Shown here one piece after another: positions 43,838 to 52,755 of a stretch of DNA of 64,000 nt. A program made the translations under genes and the position numbers. How positions within the stretch are numbered: position 1 is the first letter of the stretch; the number at the start of each line of letters is the position of its first letter. The notes beneath the pieces were generated by a model. The model was not told the DNA's origin, did no database searches, and saw only the letters and a program-made list of their open reading frames with translations. This DNA comes from Ketobacter sp964016105 (GTDB lineage: Bacteria > Pseudomonadota > Gammaproteobacteria > Pseudomonadales > Ketobacteraceae), in assembly GCA_964016105.1 (NCBI GenBank), contig CAXHEX010000019.1, positions 1-64,000 on the forward strand, in the 5' to 3' direction.

Positions 43838-45019
43838 ATGGTCATCAAACCTAGGGTTAAAGGCTTTATTTGCACCACCTCCCATCCACAAGGGTGCAAA
43901 GCCAACGTAGAAAAACAAATTGCCCATGTAAAATCTCAAACTGCCATCGAAAATGGCCCTAAACGGGTTTTGGTTATTGGCTCTTCCACCGGATATGGCC
44001 TCGCCAGTCGCATTACCGCAGCCTTTGGATGCGGCGCCGAGACCATTGGCGTGTTCTTCGAAAAAGCGGCTTCTGGCAAACGCACGGCATCGGCGGGCTG
44101 GTATAACGCAGCGGCATTTCAGCAAGCGGCAGACGCCGCAGGCCTGTACTCGAAAAACATTAATGGCGACGCCTTCTCCCACGAAATAAAAAATAAGACC
44201 ATTGAGCTGATCCAACAGGATATGGGGCAAGTTGACCTGGTTGTTTACAGTCTGGCATCACCGCGACGCCAACACCCTGACACCGGGGTTTTGTATTCCT
44301 CCACATTAAAACCCATTGGCAAACCCGTATCTCAAACCGGTTTGGATACAGATAAACAAATCATAAAAGAATTTACTCTGGAAGCTGCCAGCCAGGAAGA
44401 AATCGACAATACCGTAGCGGTTATGGGCGGCGAAGATTGGGAAATGTGGATTAAAGCCCTAAGTGAAGCCGGTGTGCTGGCGGAGAACTGTAAAACCACC
44501 GCCTACACCTACATCGGCGAGTCCGTCACTCGAGATATCTACTGGGATGGCACCATTGGCGCGGCGAAGAAAGATTTGGACCGTGCGGGACAAGCCTTAC
44601 GTGACAACGGTGTAGAAGCCAGCGTGTCTGTACTGAAAGCGGTAGTAACCCAGTCCAGCTCCGCCATTCCCGTAATGCCATTGTATCTGGCCCTCCTGTT
44701 CCGCGTCATGAAAGAAAAAGGCAGCCATGAAGGCTGTATTGAGCAAATCTATCGTTTATTTGACGAATGCCTCTACAGCGACAGCCCACGTAAAGACGAA
44801 GATCAACGTAATCGAGTGGACGAAAAAGAACTGCTACCTGAGGTACAAAATGAGGTTGAAGCACTCTGGCCCCAGGTCACCACGGAAAACCTGATGGAGA
44901 TCAGCGATTTTGCCGGTTTCCGTAAGGAGTTCTTGCAACTGTTCGGGTTTGAAGTGGACTCGGTCAACTACGATGCTGACGTGGACGCCGAGGTCCCCAT
45001 CAATAATTTAGTTGAGTAG
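43838..45019 (+). CDS. fabV: FabV enoyl-ACP (trans-2-enoyl-CoA) reductase
   Basis: A 393-residue NADH-dependent reductase, the usual FabV length. It opens MVIKPRVKGFICTTSHPQGC as in the Pseudomonas/Vibrio enzymes, has the NADH loop VIGSSTGYGLASR and the Tyr-x8-Lys active site in AYTYIGESVTRDIYWDGTIG and GAAKKDLD. It completes each fatty acid elongation cycle; FabV is naturally insensitive to triclosan. A clear AAGGA precedes the ATG. The 3' end carries a 15-bp tandem repeat at the stop codon. Confidence 0.95.
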   Translation: MVIKPRVKGFICTTSHPQGCKANVEKQIAHVKSQTAIENGPKRVLVIGSSTGYGLASRITAAFGCGAETIGVFFEKAASGKRTASAGWYNAAAFQQAADAAGLYSKNINGDAFSHEIKNKTIELIQQDMGQVDLVVYSLASPRRQHPDTGVLYSSTLKPIGKPVSQTGLDTDKQIIKEFTLEAASQEEIDNTVAVMGGEDWEMWIKALSEAGVLAENCKTTAYTYIGESVTRDIYWDGTIGAAKKDLDRAGQALRDNGVEASVSVLKAVVTQSSSAIPVMPLYLALLFRVMKEKGSHEGCIEQIYRLFDECLYSDSPRKDEDQRNRVDEKELLPEVQNEVEALWPQVTTENLMEISDFAGFRKEFLQLFGFEVDSVNYDADVDAEVPINNLVE

Positions 45020-45038
45020 CACCTAGTTGAGTAGCACC
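45009..45038 (+). repeat. 15-bp tandem duplication over the fabV stop codon
   Basis: TAGTTGAGTAGCACC occurs twice in a row. The fabV stop TAG lies inside the first copy and is repeated in the second, so the duplication leaves the protein unchanged. It is similar in scale and position to the repeats at 1664-1702 and 52347-52376. Confidence 0.8.
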
Positions 45039-45058
45039 ACTGTAACCCCAGGCCCGGA

Positions 45059-47446
45059 CTAGACACCGGCAGCCCAGGTCTGGGGTTGATTTTTGCCCGC
45101 TGGCACCTTGCTGCCTTTGCCTTTACCGCCATCAATCAACAGCAGAAGCGGCACGAAAAATAGAAAGTTGACAGACAATGCAACCGCCACTGTTATGGCC
45201 GTAAGAGACCCCATACTGGCATTGGGGTAATAATGAGAAAATGCCATCATGCCAAAATTCGCTGAAATGACTAACGTAGTCGCCACCAATGCGATACCGA
45301 CTGTTTTGAAGGCATAGCGAGTGGCTTCCACCGTATCGAGATTATTTTCTCGTTTTACTCTCAGGTACTTTGAGAGAAAATGCACGGTATTATCTATCAC
45401 GATTCCCAACGTCATACAGGCCACGATGCTGGTGGAAATACCAATCTGACCATCAATCAACGCCCAGATTCCAAATGAAATTATGGCGGGGAACAAGTTG
45501 GGCAGCATGCTCAACAAGCCGTATCGAAATGATCTTAATGCAATAATCAACAGCAAAGAGACAACCACAATCGCCAGCGCTGTTCCCTGCAGCATGCCCT
45601 GAGCATTTTCCAGCGAGAGCTCACCCAACAATAGATTAAATCCAATACCGGAAGTATGCATATAAGCAGGTAAGTTTTGCCTTATCCAGCGGCTGGACTC
45701 TTGCTCAAAATCCATAATGTCATTAGACGTCACACCGCCTAAAACCACATTCACCCGCACTGCGGACTGATCCATATTGATTTGATTTTCCAGGCCCAAA
45801 CCAAAAGGAAGAGACATTTGAAACATGAGCGAATACTGAGAGATCAATTCCCGTTGATGCGGAATCACATAAAATGCCGGATCGCCACCATTCATATCTC
45901 TATTTAAGCGTTTTATGGTATCGGAATAGGTTGATACGAACCGAACATGCTCATGTTGCCTGGCCCAATGGGCGAAACGATCAAGACCTTCCATGTATTC
46001 CGGATCCATAATCCCCGCCGGACCAGAGGCAGGAAACGCAAACTGAATTCGTTGGTTGCCTGTGATTTCCTGCACCATAAAATCCGTTGCCCGGCGCACT
46101 TCAAAGGTCTCATCGTAATACTCTTCCCAAATGTCATTGAACTCATTCTTTACGCTGAGCAACGCAATGCCACCGAACACCACACAGGATACAACCAGTA
46201 CAGGAATTCGGTTGTCCACCACGAAGTCTGCGAAGGCGTCCATGATACGGTGATCATGATCACCGCCTCTGAATTTTTGCTGGGGCAATACCATAACCAA
46301 CGCAGGCAACAGAATCATACTTAACAGCCAAGCCGCCATCACTCCGATGCTGACGGTATTAGCCATTTCTGCAAACGGAGGGGACTTGGAACTATTCAAA
46401 AATAAGAAACCCACGGCGGTGGTTAAACTGGTAAGAAAAACCGGCTGCATATTGATGCGAAGGCTTTCATACATGGCCTGTTTTTTAACGAGCCCACGGC
46501 GTATCATTTGTTGGTAACTGATCAACAAATGAATACTGTCCGCCACGGCCAGGGTAAGAATAATGGCGGGCGCTCCCGCCATCACAGGGGATAACTCAAA
46601 CCCGAAAAACATAACCGTTCCAACGGCCACCAGAATGGAGCAAACCACCACCAACAGGGTTTGCAGAACCGACACAAAACTGCGCAACATGATAAAAAGG
46701 CAGACCATCACACCCAAGGTGCTGTAGATGGAGGTGGTGGTGAGTTCGGTCTCTGTGGCAGCAAGGGAGGCGCTACGTATGGCCACCATTCCCGCCAGCT
46801 GCAAGGTTACCCCATCGTATTTCTTTAACAGATCACTGCGGATCTCCTCAGCCGCATTGACAATCTGAGGAGAATCCTCACCACTGCGCTCATCTGTGAG
46901 CACCGACACGATTATTGCCGCAGCATGCCCCTTTTCTGACACCACATTGTTAACCAGGTTGGGTTCACTCAGGGCCGCATCTCGAATGGCCTTTAATTCG
47001 GAAGGCGACAGATCCACTGCTTCCGGCACCAGATCCACCACCGTAAGATCATCCCCTTCAACCAGGGTGTGCTGAAAATTAGTCAGCGAATCCACTCTTA
47101 GGGTGTGGGGTAAAGACCAAGCTCGCTCCGTCAGCTCCTGGATCAATCTCAGGTTCGACTCAGTAAAGATATTGCCGTTATCCGGTCGCACCAGAATAAT
47201 CAAACTGTCATCCCGGCTGAATTCATTCTCAATAGAATCGAGCCGCTGCAATCCAATATTGTCTTCAGCAAAAAGCGCCCGGTGATCCACATTTATCTGT
47301 GCCCGTTGTAAACCAAGACTGGAGAGCCCCACCCAACCCAGGCATAGAAAAATGCATAGCCAGGGGTGATTTACGATAAAACCGATGAATCGATGCAAAA
47401 GGCCAGAGCGAGGGCCGCCATGGACATGAGTTGGATCTGATTGCAT
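45059..47446 (-). CDS. MMPL-type RND exporter
   Basis: A 795-residue RND-family permease with N-terminal TM, two periplasmic loops and two blocks of TM helices; GIVIDNTVHFLSKYL near the C-terminus and LTLAVADSIHLLISYQQ in the first half are the paired helix-4-type motifs of MMPL proteins. Such exporters move lipids or hydrophobic compounds to the periplasm or outer membrane. Its promoter faces the TetR gene at 47586 across 139 bp containing two palindromes, so TetR control is likely. No adaptor or outer-membrane partner is adjacent. Confidence 0.85.
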   Translation of the reverse strand: MQSDPTHVHGGPRSGLLHRFIGFIVNHPWLCIFLCLGWVGLSSLGLQRAQINVDHRALFAEDNIGLQRLDSIENEFSRDDSLIILVRPDNGNIFTESNLRLIQELTERAWSLPHTLRVDSLTNFQHTLVEGDDLTVVDLVPEAVDLSPSELKAIRDAALSEPNLVNNVVSEKGHAAAIIVSVLTDERSGEDSPQIVNAAEEIRSDLLKKYDGVTLQLAGMVAIRSASLAATETELTTTSIYSTLGVMVCLFIMLRSFVSVLQTLLVVVCSILVAVGTVMFFGFELSPVMAGAPAIILTLAVADSIHLLISYQQMIRRGLVKKQAMYESLRINMQPVFLTSLTTAVGFLFLNSSKSPPFAEMANTVSIGVMAAWLLSMILLPALVMVLPQQKFRGGDHDHRIMDAFADFVVDNRIPVLVVSCVVFGGIALLSVKNEFNDIWEEYYDETFEVRRATDFMVQEITGNQRIQFAFPASGPAGIMDPEYMEGLDRFAHWARQHEHVRFVSTYSDTIKRLNRDMNGGDPAFYVIPHQRELISQYSLMFQMSLPFGLGLENQINMDQSAVRVNVVLGGVTSNDIMDFEQESSRWIRQNLPAYMHTSGIGFNLLLGELSLENAQGMLQGTALAIVVVSLLLIIALRSFRYGLLSMLPNLFPAIISFGIWALIDGQIGISTSIVACMTLGIVIDNTVHFLSKYLRVKRENNLDTVEATRYAFKTVGIALVATTLVISANFGMMAFSHYYPNASMGSLTAITVAVALSVNFLFFVPLLLLIDGGKGKGSKVPAGKNQPQTWAAGV

Positions 47447-47514
47447 GAATTGCGCCTTTTCTATTTTACCAATTTATTAGTAGGCCAAGCCCGGACCACC
47501 AGGCAGCTCTTCCG

Positions 47515-47559
47515 CTATACAATCGTATAGTCCACTCATTAAGTCAAGTATATTATACT
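47515..47559. promoter_or_regulatory. Two palindromes between MMPL exporter and TetR genes
   Basis: CTATACAATCGTATAG (47515-47530) has perfect 6-bp arms with a 4-base spacer; AGTATATTATACT (47547-47559) has 6-bp arms with one base. Both share the TATAC half-site and lie in the divergent promoter region, as expected for operators of the adjacent TetR-family repressor. Confidence 0.6.
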
Positions 47560-47585
47560 CCTCCGCTGCCAACGTTTATTTAGGT

Positions 47586-48293
47586 GTGAGCTTGAACCAA
47601 GAAGTGGGTATAGAAAGTCGAGAACAGATATTGCTGGCTGCTGCCAAACTATTCGCGCGCCAGGGGTATAACGGAACCTCCTTTGCTGCTGTGGCTAAGC
47701 TAGCTAATCACAGCAAGGCTCTGGTTCAGTACCATTTTCAAAACAAAGAACGCCTGTGGCAGGAAACCGTGAAATACACATGGCAACAACGGGATCATAT
47801 TTTGCCGCACTACATGGAGGCCAATCACTTCACGGAGTACGATCAAAAGCAGCAGCGACATTACATGCGCTTACTGGCGAAAAACCTCGTTCAATTCACC
47901 ATAGATAACCCTGAGTGGATACAAATTCTACACCAGGAAGCAGCAGCCCCAGGCCCCCGACTGGATTGGATAGTCAATGAGGTGGCCACCCCAGATATAA
48001 AGCAGGGACAAATTGTCATAGGTTATTTGCAATCCGTTGGGCAACTGCCCGACATGGATCCACTGATGTTATTCTGTATTTTTGCAACGGCACTAACCAG
48101 TTATGCGGATATCGCTACCCTTATGTCCAAATCTTTAGGTTTAGACCTACACAGTGATGAATTTGTGGAAAAATATACGGACAGTTTTGTTTCTCTTTTA
48201 CAGGGAAACTTTGATCTTGTGAAGAAAGGGGATTTAGTGAAGAAAGGGGCTCTCGTGGAGAAAGGGCTTAGCCAGACAGAAGTAAAAAGATAA
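47586..48293 (+). CDS. TetR-family regulator of the MMPL exporter
   Basis: A 235-residue regulator starting with GTG. The helix-turn-helix is at residues 10-55 (ILLAAAKLFARQGYNGTSFA, HSKALVQYHFQNKERLW). The C-terminal ligand domain is followed by a strange tail of three 6-residue repeats (DLVKKG, DLVKKG, ALVEKG) coded by an 18-bp tandem repeat. Divergent from the exporter gene, its probable target, with palindromic sites between them. Confidence 0.85.
   Translation: MSLNQEVGIESREQILLAAAKLFARQGYNGTSFAAVAKLANHSKALVQYHFQNKERLWQETVKYTWQQRDHILPHYMEANHFTEYDQKQQRHYMRLLAKNLVQFTIDNPEWIQILHQEAAAPGPRLDWIVNEVATPDIKQGQIVIGYLQSVGQLPDMDPLMLFCIFATALTSYADIATLMSKSLGLDLHSDEFVEKYTDSFVSLLQGNFDLVKKGDLVKKGALVEKGLSQTEVKR
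48213..48266 (+). repeat. 18-bp in-frame repeat, three copies, at the TetR C-terminus
   Basis: Three consecutive units beginning GATCTTGTGAAGAAAGGG, the second and third diverged at a few positions. They add 12-18 charged residues after the folded domain. Copy number may differ among relatives. Confidence 0.8.
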
Positions 48294-48295
48294 CT

Positions 48296-48318
48296 GCCCC
48301 TCACCTTTGGTGAGGGGC
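48296..48318. terminator. Bidirectional terminator between TetR and chemoreceptor genes
   Basis: A perfect 10-bp GC-rich stem (GCCCCTCACC with GGTGAGGGGC) and a TTT loop, lying between two convergent genes ending at 48293 and 48332. No long T-run follows on either side, but position and stability make termination likely. Confidence 0.75.
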
Positions 48319-48331
48319 ACCCAGCGACAGC

Positions 48332-51300
48332 CTAAAACTCTTCCCAACTGTCAAAGTCATCATCATCCATCATAGCCGGACTACTGGCTTTGCTACCAAC
48401 TCCAGCGGCCGAAGCGGAAGACCGAGCTATTGGGGCAGAGTGACTCATAACTGGAGCAACGTTGGCCTGCTCATCCACATGGAAGAAGCTCACCAGATCC
48501 ATTAACCCTCGAGCTTGATCCGCAACCGCCTCACCGGCGGCACTGGCCTCTTCCACCAATGCGGCGTTTTGTTGGGTCATTTCATCCATCTGCGACACAC
48601 TTTGATTGATTTGAACAATACTGGCGCTCTGTTCCTTGGCCGCTACGTTGATGTCTGCGATCATTTTTGACACCGCCTCGATGGCACCTACAATCTCTGT
48701 CAAGGTTTGACCGGAGTCATTCACCAGTTGAGTACCGGCTTCCACTTTACCCACAGAGTCGCGAATCAAATCTTTGATTTCTTTCGCGGCGGTGGCAGAG
48801 CGCTGCGCCAGATTGCGTACCTCACCAGCCACAACCGCAAATCCTCTGCCCTGCTCCCCTGCCCGGGCAGCTTCCACTGCGGCGTTAAGGGCCAGCAGGT
48901 TAGTCTGGAATGCAATTTCATCAATGACACCGATAATATCCGATATCTTCTTGCTGGAAGCATTAATCTCGGACATGGCTGTGACAGCTCGCTCAACCAC
49001 TTTGCCACCATTTTCTGCCGCAAGTACCGCATCCGCTGACAACTGATTAGCCTGTTGCGCGTTTTCGCTGGTTTGCTTAACTGCCGAAGTCATCTGCTCC
49101 ATACTGGATGCGGTTTCTTCCAGGGAAGCGGCCTGCTCTTCGGTACGCTGACTGAGATCGGAGTTCCCCGACGCAATTTCATCGGCACCACTGGATACGT
49201 TCTTCGACGCATCGGTGATTTGACCAATTACTTCCTGAAGTTTTTCTGCGGTGGAGTTGGTGTCATCCTTCAGCTGTTTAAACAGGCCTTGATGATCGCC
49301 TTCGATTCGCTGCCTTAAATCCCCGCTGGCCAAAGCGGATAACACTTCGGCTACGGAGCTTATGCCTTCATTGGTCACTTCCATTAATTGATTGAGGCCT
49401 TTTGCCAGAGTCTCAAAAAACCCTTGCTTACCGTTCAACGACAGAGATCGACTGAAATCTCCCACGGTGGCTGCAGCAACCAATTCCGCCACTTCGTCTT
49501 CCACCTGTACTTCCTGGGTGCGATCAGCCCATTCCACCACGGTACCTAAACGCTCGCCATCATCTGATGTGACCGGGCTGGCAATGAGCGAAAACACGCG
49601 ACCACCCACATTGACTTTAGTACTGTAAGAAGAAGTTAATCCTGCCACCAGTGATCTTTGATGATTGGGGTTTTTATGGAAACTGTCCATGCTGCTGCCC
49701 ATCAGATTGCTCGCGTTAAAATTGGGCAAATCTTTTTTCAAATCAGGCTCAACCGTTTGCATCATTTCCTTCAATGAAGAATTCATGTACACGATATTGT
49801 TATCGGTGTCGGCAATCATGGTATTGGTGCTGCTGTTGTCCAGGGCAATACGTACCTGACGGTTTTCGTCAGCGATGCGCTTGTTTTCTGCTTCCAGCGC
49901 TAATTTTTCAGTGATGTCGTCCCACTCCACAATAGTGCCGGAACGCTTACCCTGATCGTCAAACATGGGAGTTGCTATAAGATTAAAAGTCAGCTCACCC
50001 AATTCTATGGTGGCGCGATAAACGTCTCGCATCGCGCCCACCATATTACGCTGATGGGCCGGGTTCTTATGGAATATATCCATATTCTTACCAAGTAAAT
50101 TCAGCGCAGAAAAGCTGGGCAATTCCCTGGCGATCTCAGTTTGCCTTTTCTCGAACATCCGGCTGACAGCCTTATTCATGTACACAATATTGAAATCATT
50201 ATCCGCAATCATCACACTGGTATCACAGATTTCCAGGGCATCCGCAATACGCTTACTTTCTGCTGCAACCCGTCTTGCCTCTTCCGCAGCGCTTTCAATT
50301 TCTTCAGCGGCGGCCTTTTCTCTTTCCCGGTTTTCACGCAGGCTTGACTGCATATCACCGATTCCACGCATCAATGATGCTATCTCGTCCTGACCCTGGG
50401 TTTGGATCACGTTATCCAACTGGCCATGCTTGATCTTTTCCAATAAATTGTTGGAGCGAGAAAGATTGACCAATACATTTCGAATCACAAAAAAGGTTAA
50501 AAACAAAGCCAGCATATAAGCCACAACCAGCACCATGGTGACCTGATTGTTACGCGACTTCATACCGTCGATGCGCTGATTTAACAGCCCTTGAAGCAAT
50601 GGTACCGTGCTCTCTGCAGCGTTATACCCTGCCTGCACCAACTGGGTACCAGATGCAAATAATTCGGTGGCACTCAGGTCAGAACGGCCGGTATCGATTA
50701 CCTGCTGAACCTGACCCTCGAAAACCCGCTGGGCGTCCTTGAGGCTTTGATATTCTTTGTCCAGTGCGCCACTGACGTTGGCTTTCTCGGTGGCGAGAAT
50801 GGCCTCGTTCATTTTATCCATGGCAATGGGCTTTAAAGAAAGTAACGCCGTAATATCCGCGTTGTTGGCGCGTCCAGATGCAATGGCACCGGAGACTTTA
50901 CCTCGCAGTCGCGCGGAATATTCGATGGCTTTTGGCAGCGTAAAAGAAAGCAATTGCATTTGGTAAAAGCTTTCCACTTCTGGATCTAGTGTGAGGTTAC
51001 TTTGATCGGAGAAGTATTCGATATAAGCCATAATATCGCCGATCAACTTGGTGTGCTCGGCAAAACCCTGCTGAGGAGGCAGAGACAGAATAGACTGACT
51101 CAAGCGGGTCCAATCGGCGTTAATGGCATTTAAGCGGTCACCGAAATCGATCACGTTTGCGTATTTTTGTTCAGTGGCCAGCAATTGTGCCATCGACTTG
51201 TTGAAGGCTTCCCGAGCCGTCAGCATTTTCAGCCGCGCCTCGCCATTGCCACGCACCACCTGAAAACTGTTGCCACGATGCAACTGGGCCTGTTTTATGA

Positions 51301-51475
51301 TGGCAAATGCAGGCTTATACAACTCTGTACCATAAAGCTCTTTTTCAGAAAAAAAGACACTATCGCTCCATTCACTGAGCAACGTGTACGCAAACGCCCC
51401 CACCAATACGGAAAACACCAACACCACCGTGCCCATTTTGGCTTTGATGGATAAACTCGCTAGCACATTGCCCAT
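48332..51475 (-). CDS. Methyl-accepting chemotaxis protein with tandem PAS domains
   Basis: A 1047-residue receptor; ATG 51475 has GGGAG eight bases upstream. Order: TM1, a periplasmic helical sensor of about 280 residues, TM2, HAMP, two PAS domains that are clear duplicates of each other (both with IVYMN, a FHKNPxHQR loop and GTIVEW or GTVVEW), a second HAMP-like segment, and the signalling hairpin with the tip EIAFQTNLLALNAAVEAARA. It ends DSWEEF, resembling the NWETF pentapeptide that tethers CheR/CheB. The FHKNPxHQR loop in both PAS copies may bind a cofactor or heme as in Aer2-like receptors; ligand unknown. Confidence 0.9.
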   Translation of the reverse strand: MGNVLASLSIKAKMGTVVLVFSVLVGAFAYTLLSEWSDSVFFSEKELYGTELYKPAFAIIKQAQLHRGNSFQVVRGNGEARLKMLTAREAFNKSMAQLLATEQKYANVIDFGDRLNAINADWTRLSQSILSLPPQQGFAEHTKLIGDIMAYIEYFSDQSNLTLDPEVESFYQMQLLSFTLPKAIEYSARLRGKVSGAIASGRANNADITALLSLKPIAMDKMNEAILATEKANVSGALDKEYQSLKDAQRVFEGQVQQVIDTGRSDLSATELFASGTQLVQAGYNAAESTVPLLQGLLNQRIDGMKSRNNQVTMVLVVAYMLALFLTFFVIRNVLVNLSRSNNLLEKIKHGQLDNVIQTQGQDEIASLMRGIGDMQSSLRENREREKAAAEEIESAAEEARRVAAESKRIADALEICDTSVMIADNDFNIVYMNKAVSRMFEKRQTEIARELPSFSALNLLGKNMDIFHKNPAHQRNMVGAMRDVYRATIELGELTFNLIATPMFDDQGKRSGTIVEWDDITEKLALEAENKRIADENRQVRIALDNSSTNTMIADTDNNIVYMNSSLKEMMQTVEPDLKKDLPNFNASNLMGSSMDSFHKNPNHQRSLVAGLTSSYSTKVNVGGRVFSLIASPVTSDDGERLGTVVEWADRTQEVQVEDEVAELVAAATVGDFSRSLSLNGKQGFFETLAKGLNQLMEVTNEGISSVAEVLSALASGDLRQRIEGDHQGLFKQLKDDTNSTAEKLQEVIGQITDASKNVSSGADEIASGNSDLSQRTEEQAASLEETASSMEQMTSAVKQTSENAQQANQLSADAVLAAENGGKVVERAVTAMSEINASSKKISDIIGVIDEIAFQTNLLALNAAVEAARAGEQGRGFAVVAGEVRNLAQRSATAAKEIKDLIRDSVGKVEAGTQLVNDSGQTLTEIVGAIEAVSKMIADINVAAKEQSASIVQINQSVSQMDEMTQQNAALVEEASAAGEAVADQARGLMDLVSFFHVDEQANVAPVMSHSAPIARSSASAAGVGSKASSPAMMDDDDFDSWEEF

Positions 51476-51706
51476 TTTCTGCTCCCTTATACCTTCAACT
51501 TCTGCCCAGTTCTTAGTTAAAACACAACGGTCTGCTTTTAGGTATAGCATCGATTTTCAGAATGTGGATAAGCCAGTGCCAGATAACCTCAATTAGTATA
51601 AACAGCAGCCTATCGCTTAACCTCAGGGGCGGCACTGGGTGCTCCTGGTTTTATCATTTTTAGCTGGTATTATGACCCGCTTAGCCAATAAGGGGATCAC
51701 CAAACC

Positions 51707-52357
51707 ATGCATATTCGATTAGTCCTAGGACTTAGCCTTGCTGCTTTTTTAACCAGCGGTTGTCAAACTGCGTACTATGAGGCCTGGGAAACCGTTGGGG
51801 TTCATAAGCGCGATATTCTTATTGATCGGGTGGAAGATGTTCAGGATGCCCAGGGGGATGCCAAGAAGCAATTCAGCTCAGCGTTGGAACAGTATCAACA
51901 GCTGATCCATATTGAAGACCAAAATCTGTTGAAACGATACAAAGCCCTAAACAGCGAATTTGAGGATAGCGAAGAAGCTGCAAAAGCCGTGTCCAAGCGC
52001 ATTGACGATGTGGAGGACGTATCGGAGGACTTATTCAAAGAGTGGCAGAAAGAATTGGATCTCTATACCAACGCCGAACTCAAGCAACAAAGTGCCAGTA
52101 CCCTCTCCAGTACCAAAAAGAAATACAAGAAGTTAGTGGCGTCCATGCGTGCCGCAGAAGCGAAGATGGCCCCGGTGCTGAACGCTCTACGGGACCAAGT
52201 GCTGTTTCTCAAACATAACTTGAATGCCCGAGCCATCGATTCACTAAAAGGGGAGCTCAGTAGCATCGAAAGCAACGTAGCTACCCTGGTGAAAGAAATG
52301 GAAAAGTCCATTGCCGAATCCGAAGCCTTTATCAATGAGCTCAACAATAGCAATTAA
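51707..52357 (+). CDS. DUF2959 lipoprotein
   Basis: A 216-residue lipoprotein with a lipobox LTSGC at residues 15-19 and an almost wholly helical, coiled-coil body (for example DRVEDVQDAQGDAKKQFSSA). This is the DUF2959 family, whose function is unknown. The YYEAWETVGVHKRDILIDRV stretch right after the lipobox is the family signature. It diverges from the chemoreceptor. The stop codon lies in a 15-bp tandem repeat. Confidence 0.85.
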   Translation: MHIRLVLGLSLAAFLTSGCQTAYYEAWETVGVHKRDILIDRVEDVQDAQGDAKKQFSSALEQYQQLIHIEDQNLLKRYKALNSEFEDSEEAAKAVSKRIDDVEDVSEDLFKEWQKELDLYTNAELKQQSASTLSSTKKKYKKLVASMRAAEAKMAPVLNALRDQVLFLKHNLNARAIDSLKGELSSIESNVATLVKEMEKSIAESEAFINELNNSN

Positions 52358-52376
52358 GACCATAGCAATTAAGACC
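52347..52376 (+). repeat. 15-bp tandem duplication over the DUF2959 stop codon
   Basis: ATAGCAATTAAGACC is present twice in a row; the TAA stop is in the first copy and is repeated in the second. Same scale and placement as the fabV case. Confidence 0.8.
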
Positions 52377-52392
52377 ATTCTGCGAACCGCTG

Positions 52393-52755
52393 CTAGCGTG
52401 GAGTGAGAGCCTCAGACTCGAACTCCACGCCCGCCCAGCTGTGCTCCATAAACTGCCTGATATTGCCATGATCACTGGCATCCGGGTGTTCCAACACATC
52501 TATCCGATAATATTCACCAAAGCAATGGAGGGTTTGTAGTTGGGTTAAGCCCTGTAATTTGGCAAACGCAAAAATTTTGCATGAGCCTTCATTACTACCC
52601 GCCTCATTTTCCACATTACCATTACGAAACTTTGCTGGGGCGTATAGATACAAAGAATGGATTAATTCGATTACCTCGGCAAACTCCAGCGTCTCGGGCC
52701 TGTGGGCCACAATGGCCTTAAATTCCTGCAAATTCATTGGCAAAACCAACCTCAT
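52393..52755 (-). CDS. HopJ-family protein
   Basis: A 120-residue (or 114 from the second ATG at 52737) protein with the family signature NEAGSNEGSCKIFAFAKLQG and LHCFGEYYRIDVL. The family was named from a Pseudomonas syringae effector, but it is widespread in free-living bacteria and no secretion system is here, so a housekeeping role is more likely. It is in the same frame as the preceding reductase gene: reductase TAG is directly followed by this ATG. Neither ATG has a well-spaced Shine-Dalgarno, so it may rely on translational coupling. Confidence 0.82.
   Translation of the reverse strand: MRLVLPMNLQEFKAIVAHRPETLEFAEVIELIHSLYLYAPAKFRNGNVENEAGSNEGSCKIFAFAKLQGLTQLQTLHCFGEYYRIDVLEHPDASDHGNIRQFMEHSWAGVEFESEALTPR

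Noticed and set aside
51640..51660. GGCACTGGGTGC as a sigma-54 promoter before the DUF2959 gene
   Set aside because: Spacing between GG and GC is two bases short of that required.
52393..52755. Type III effector role for the HopJ-family protein
   Set aside because: The family is common in non-pathogens and no secretion or virulence gene is nearby; the name is historical.
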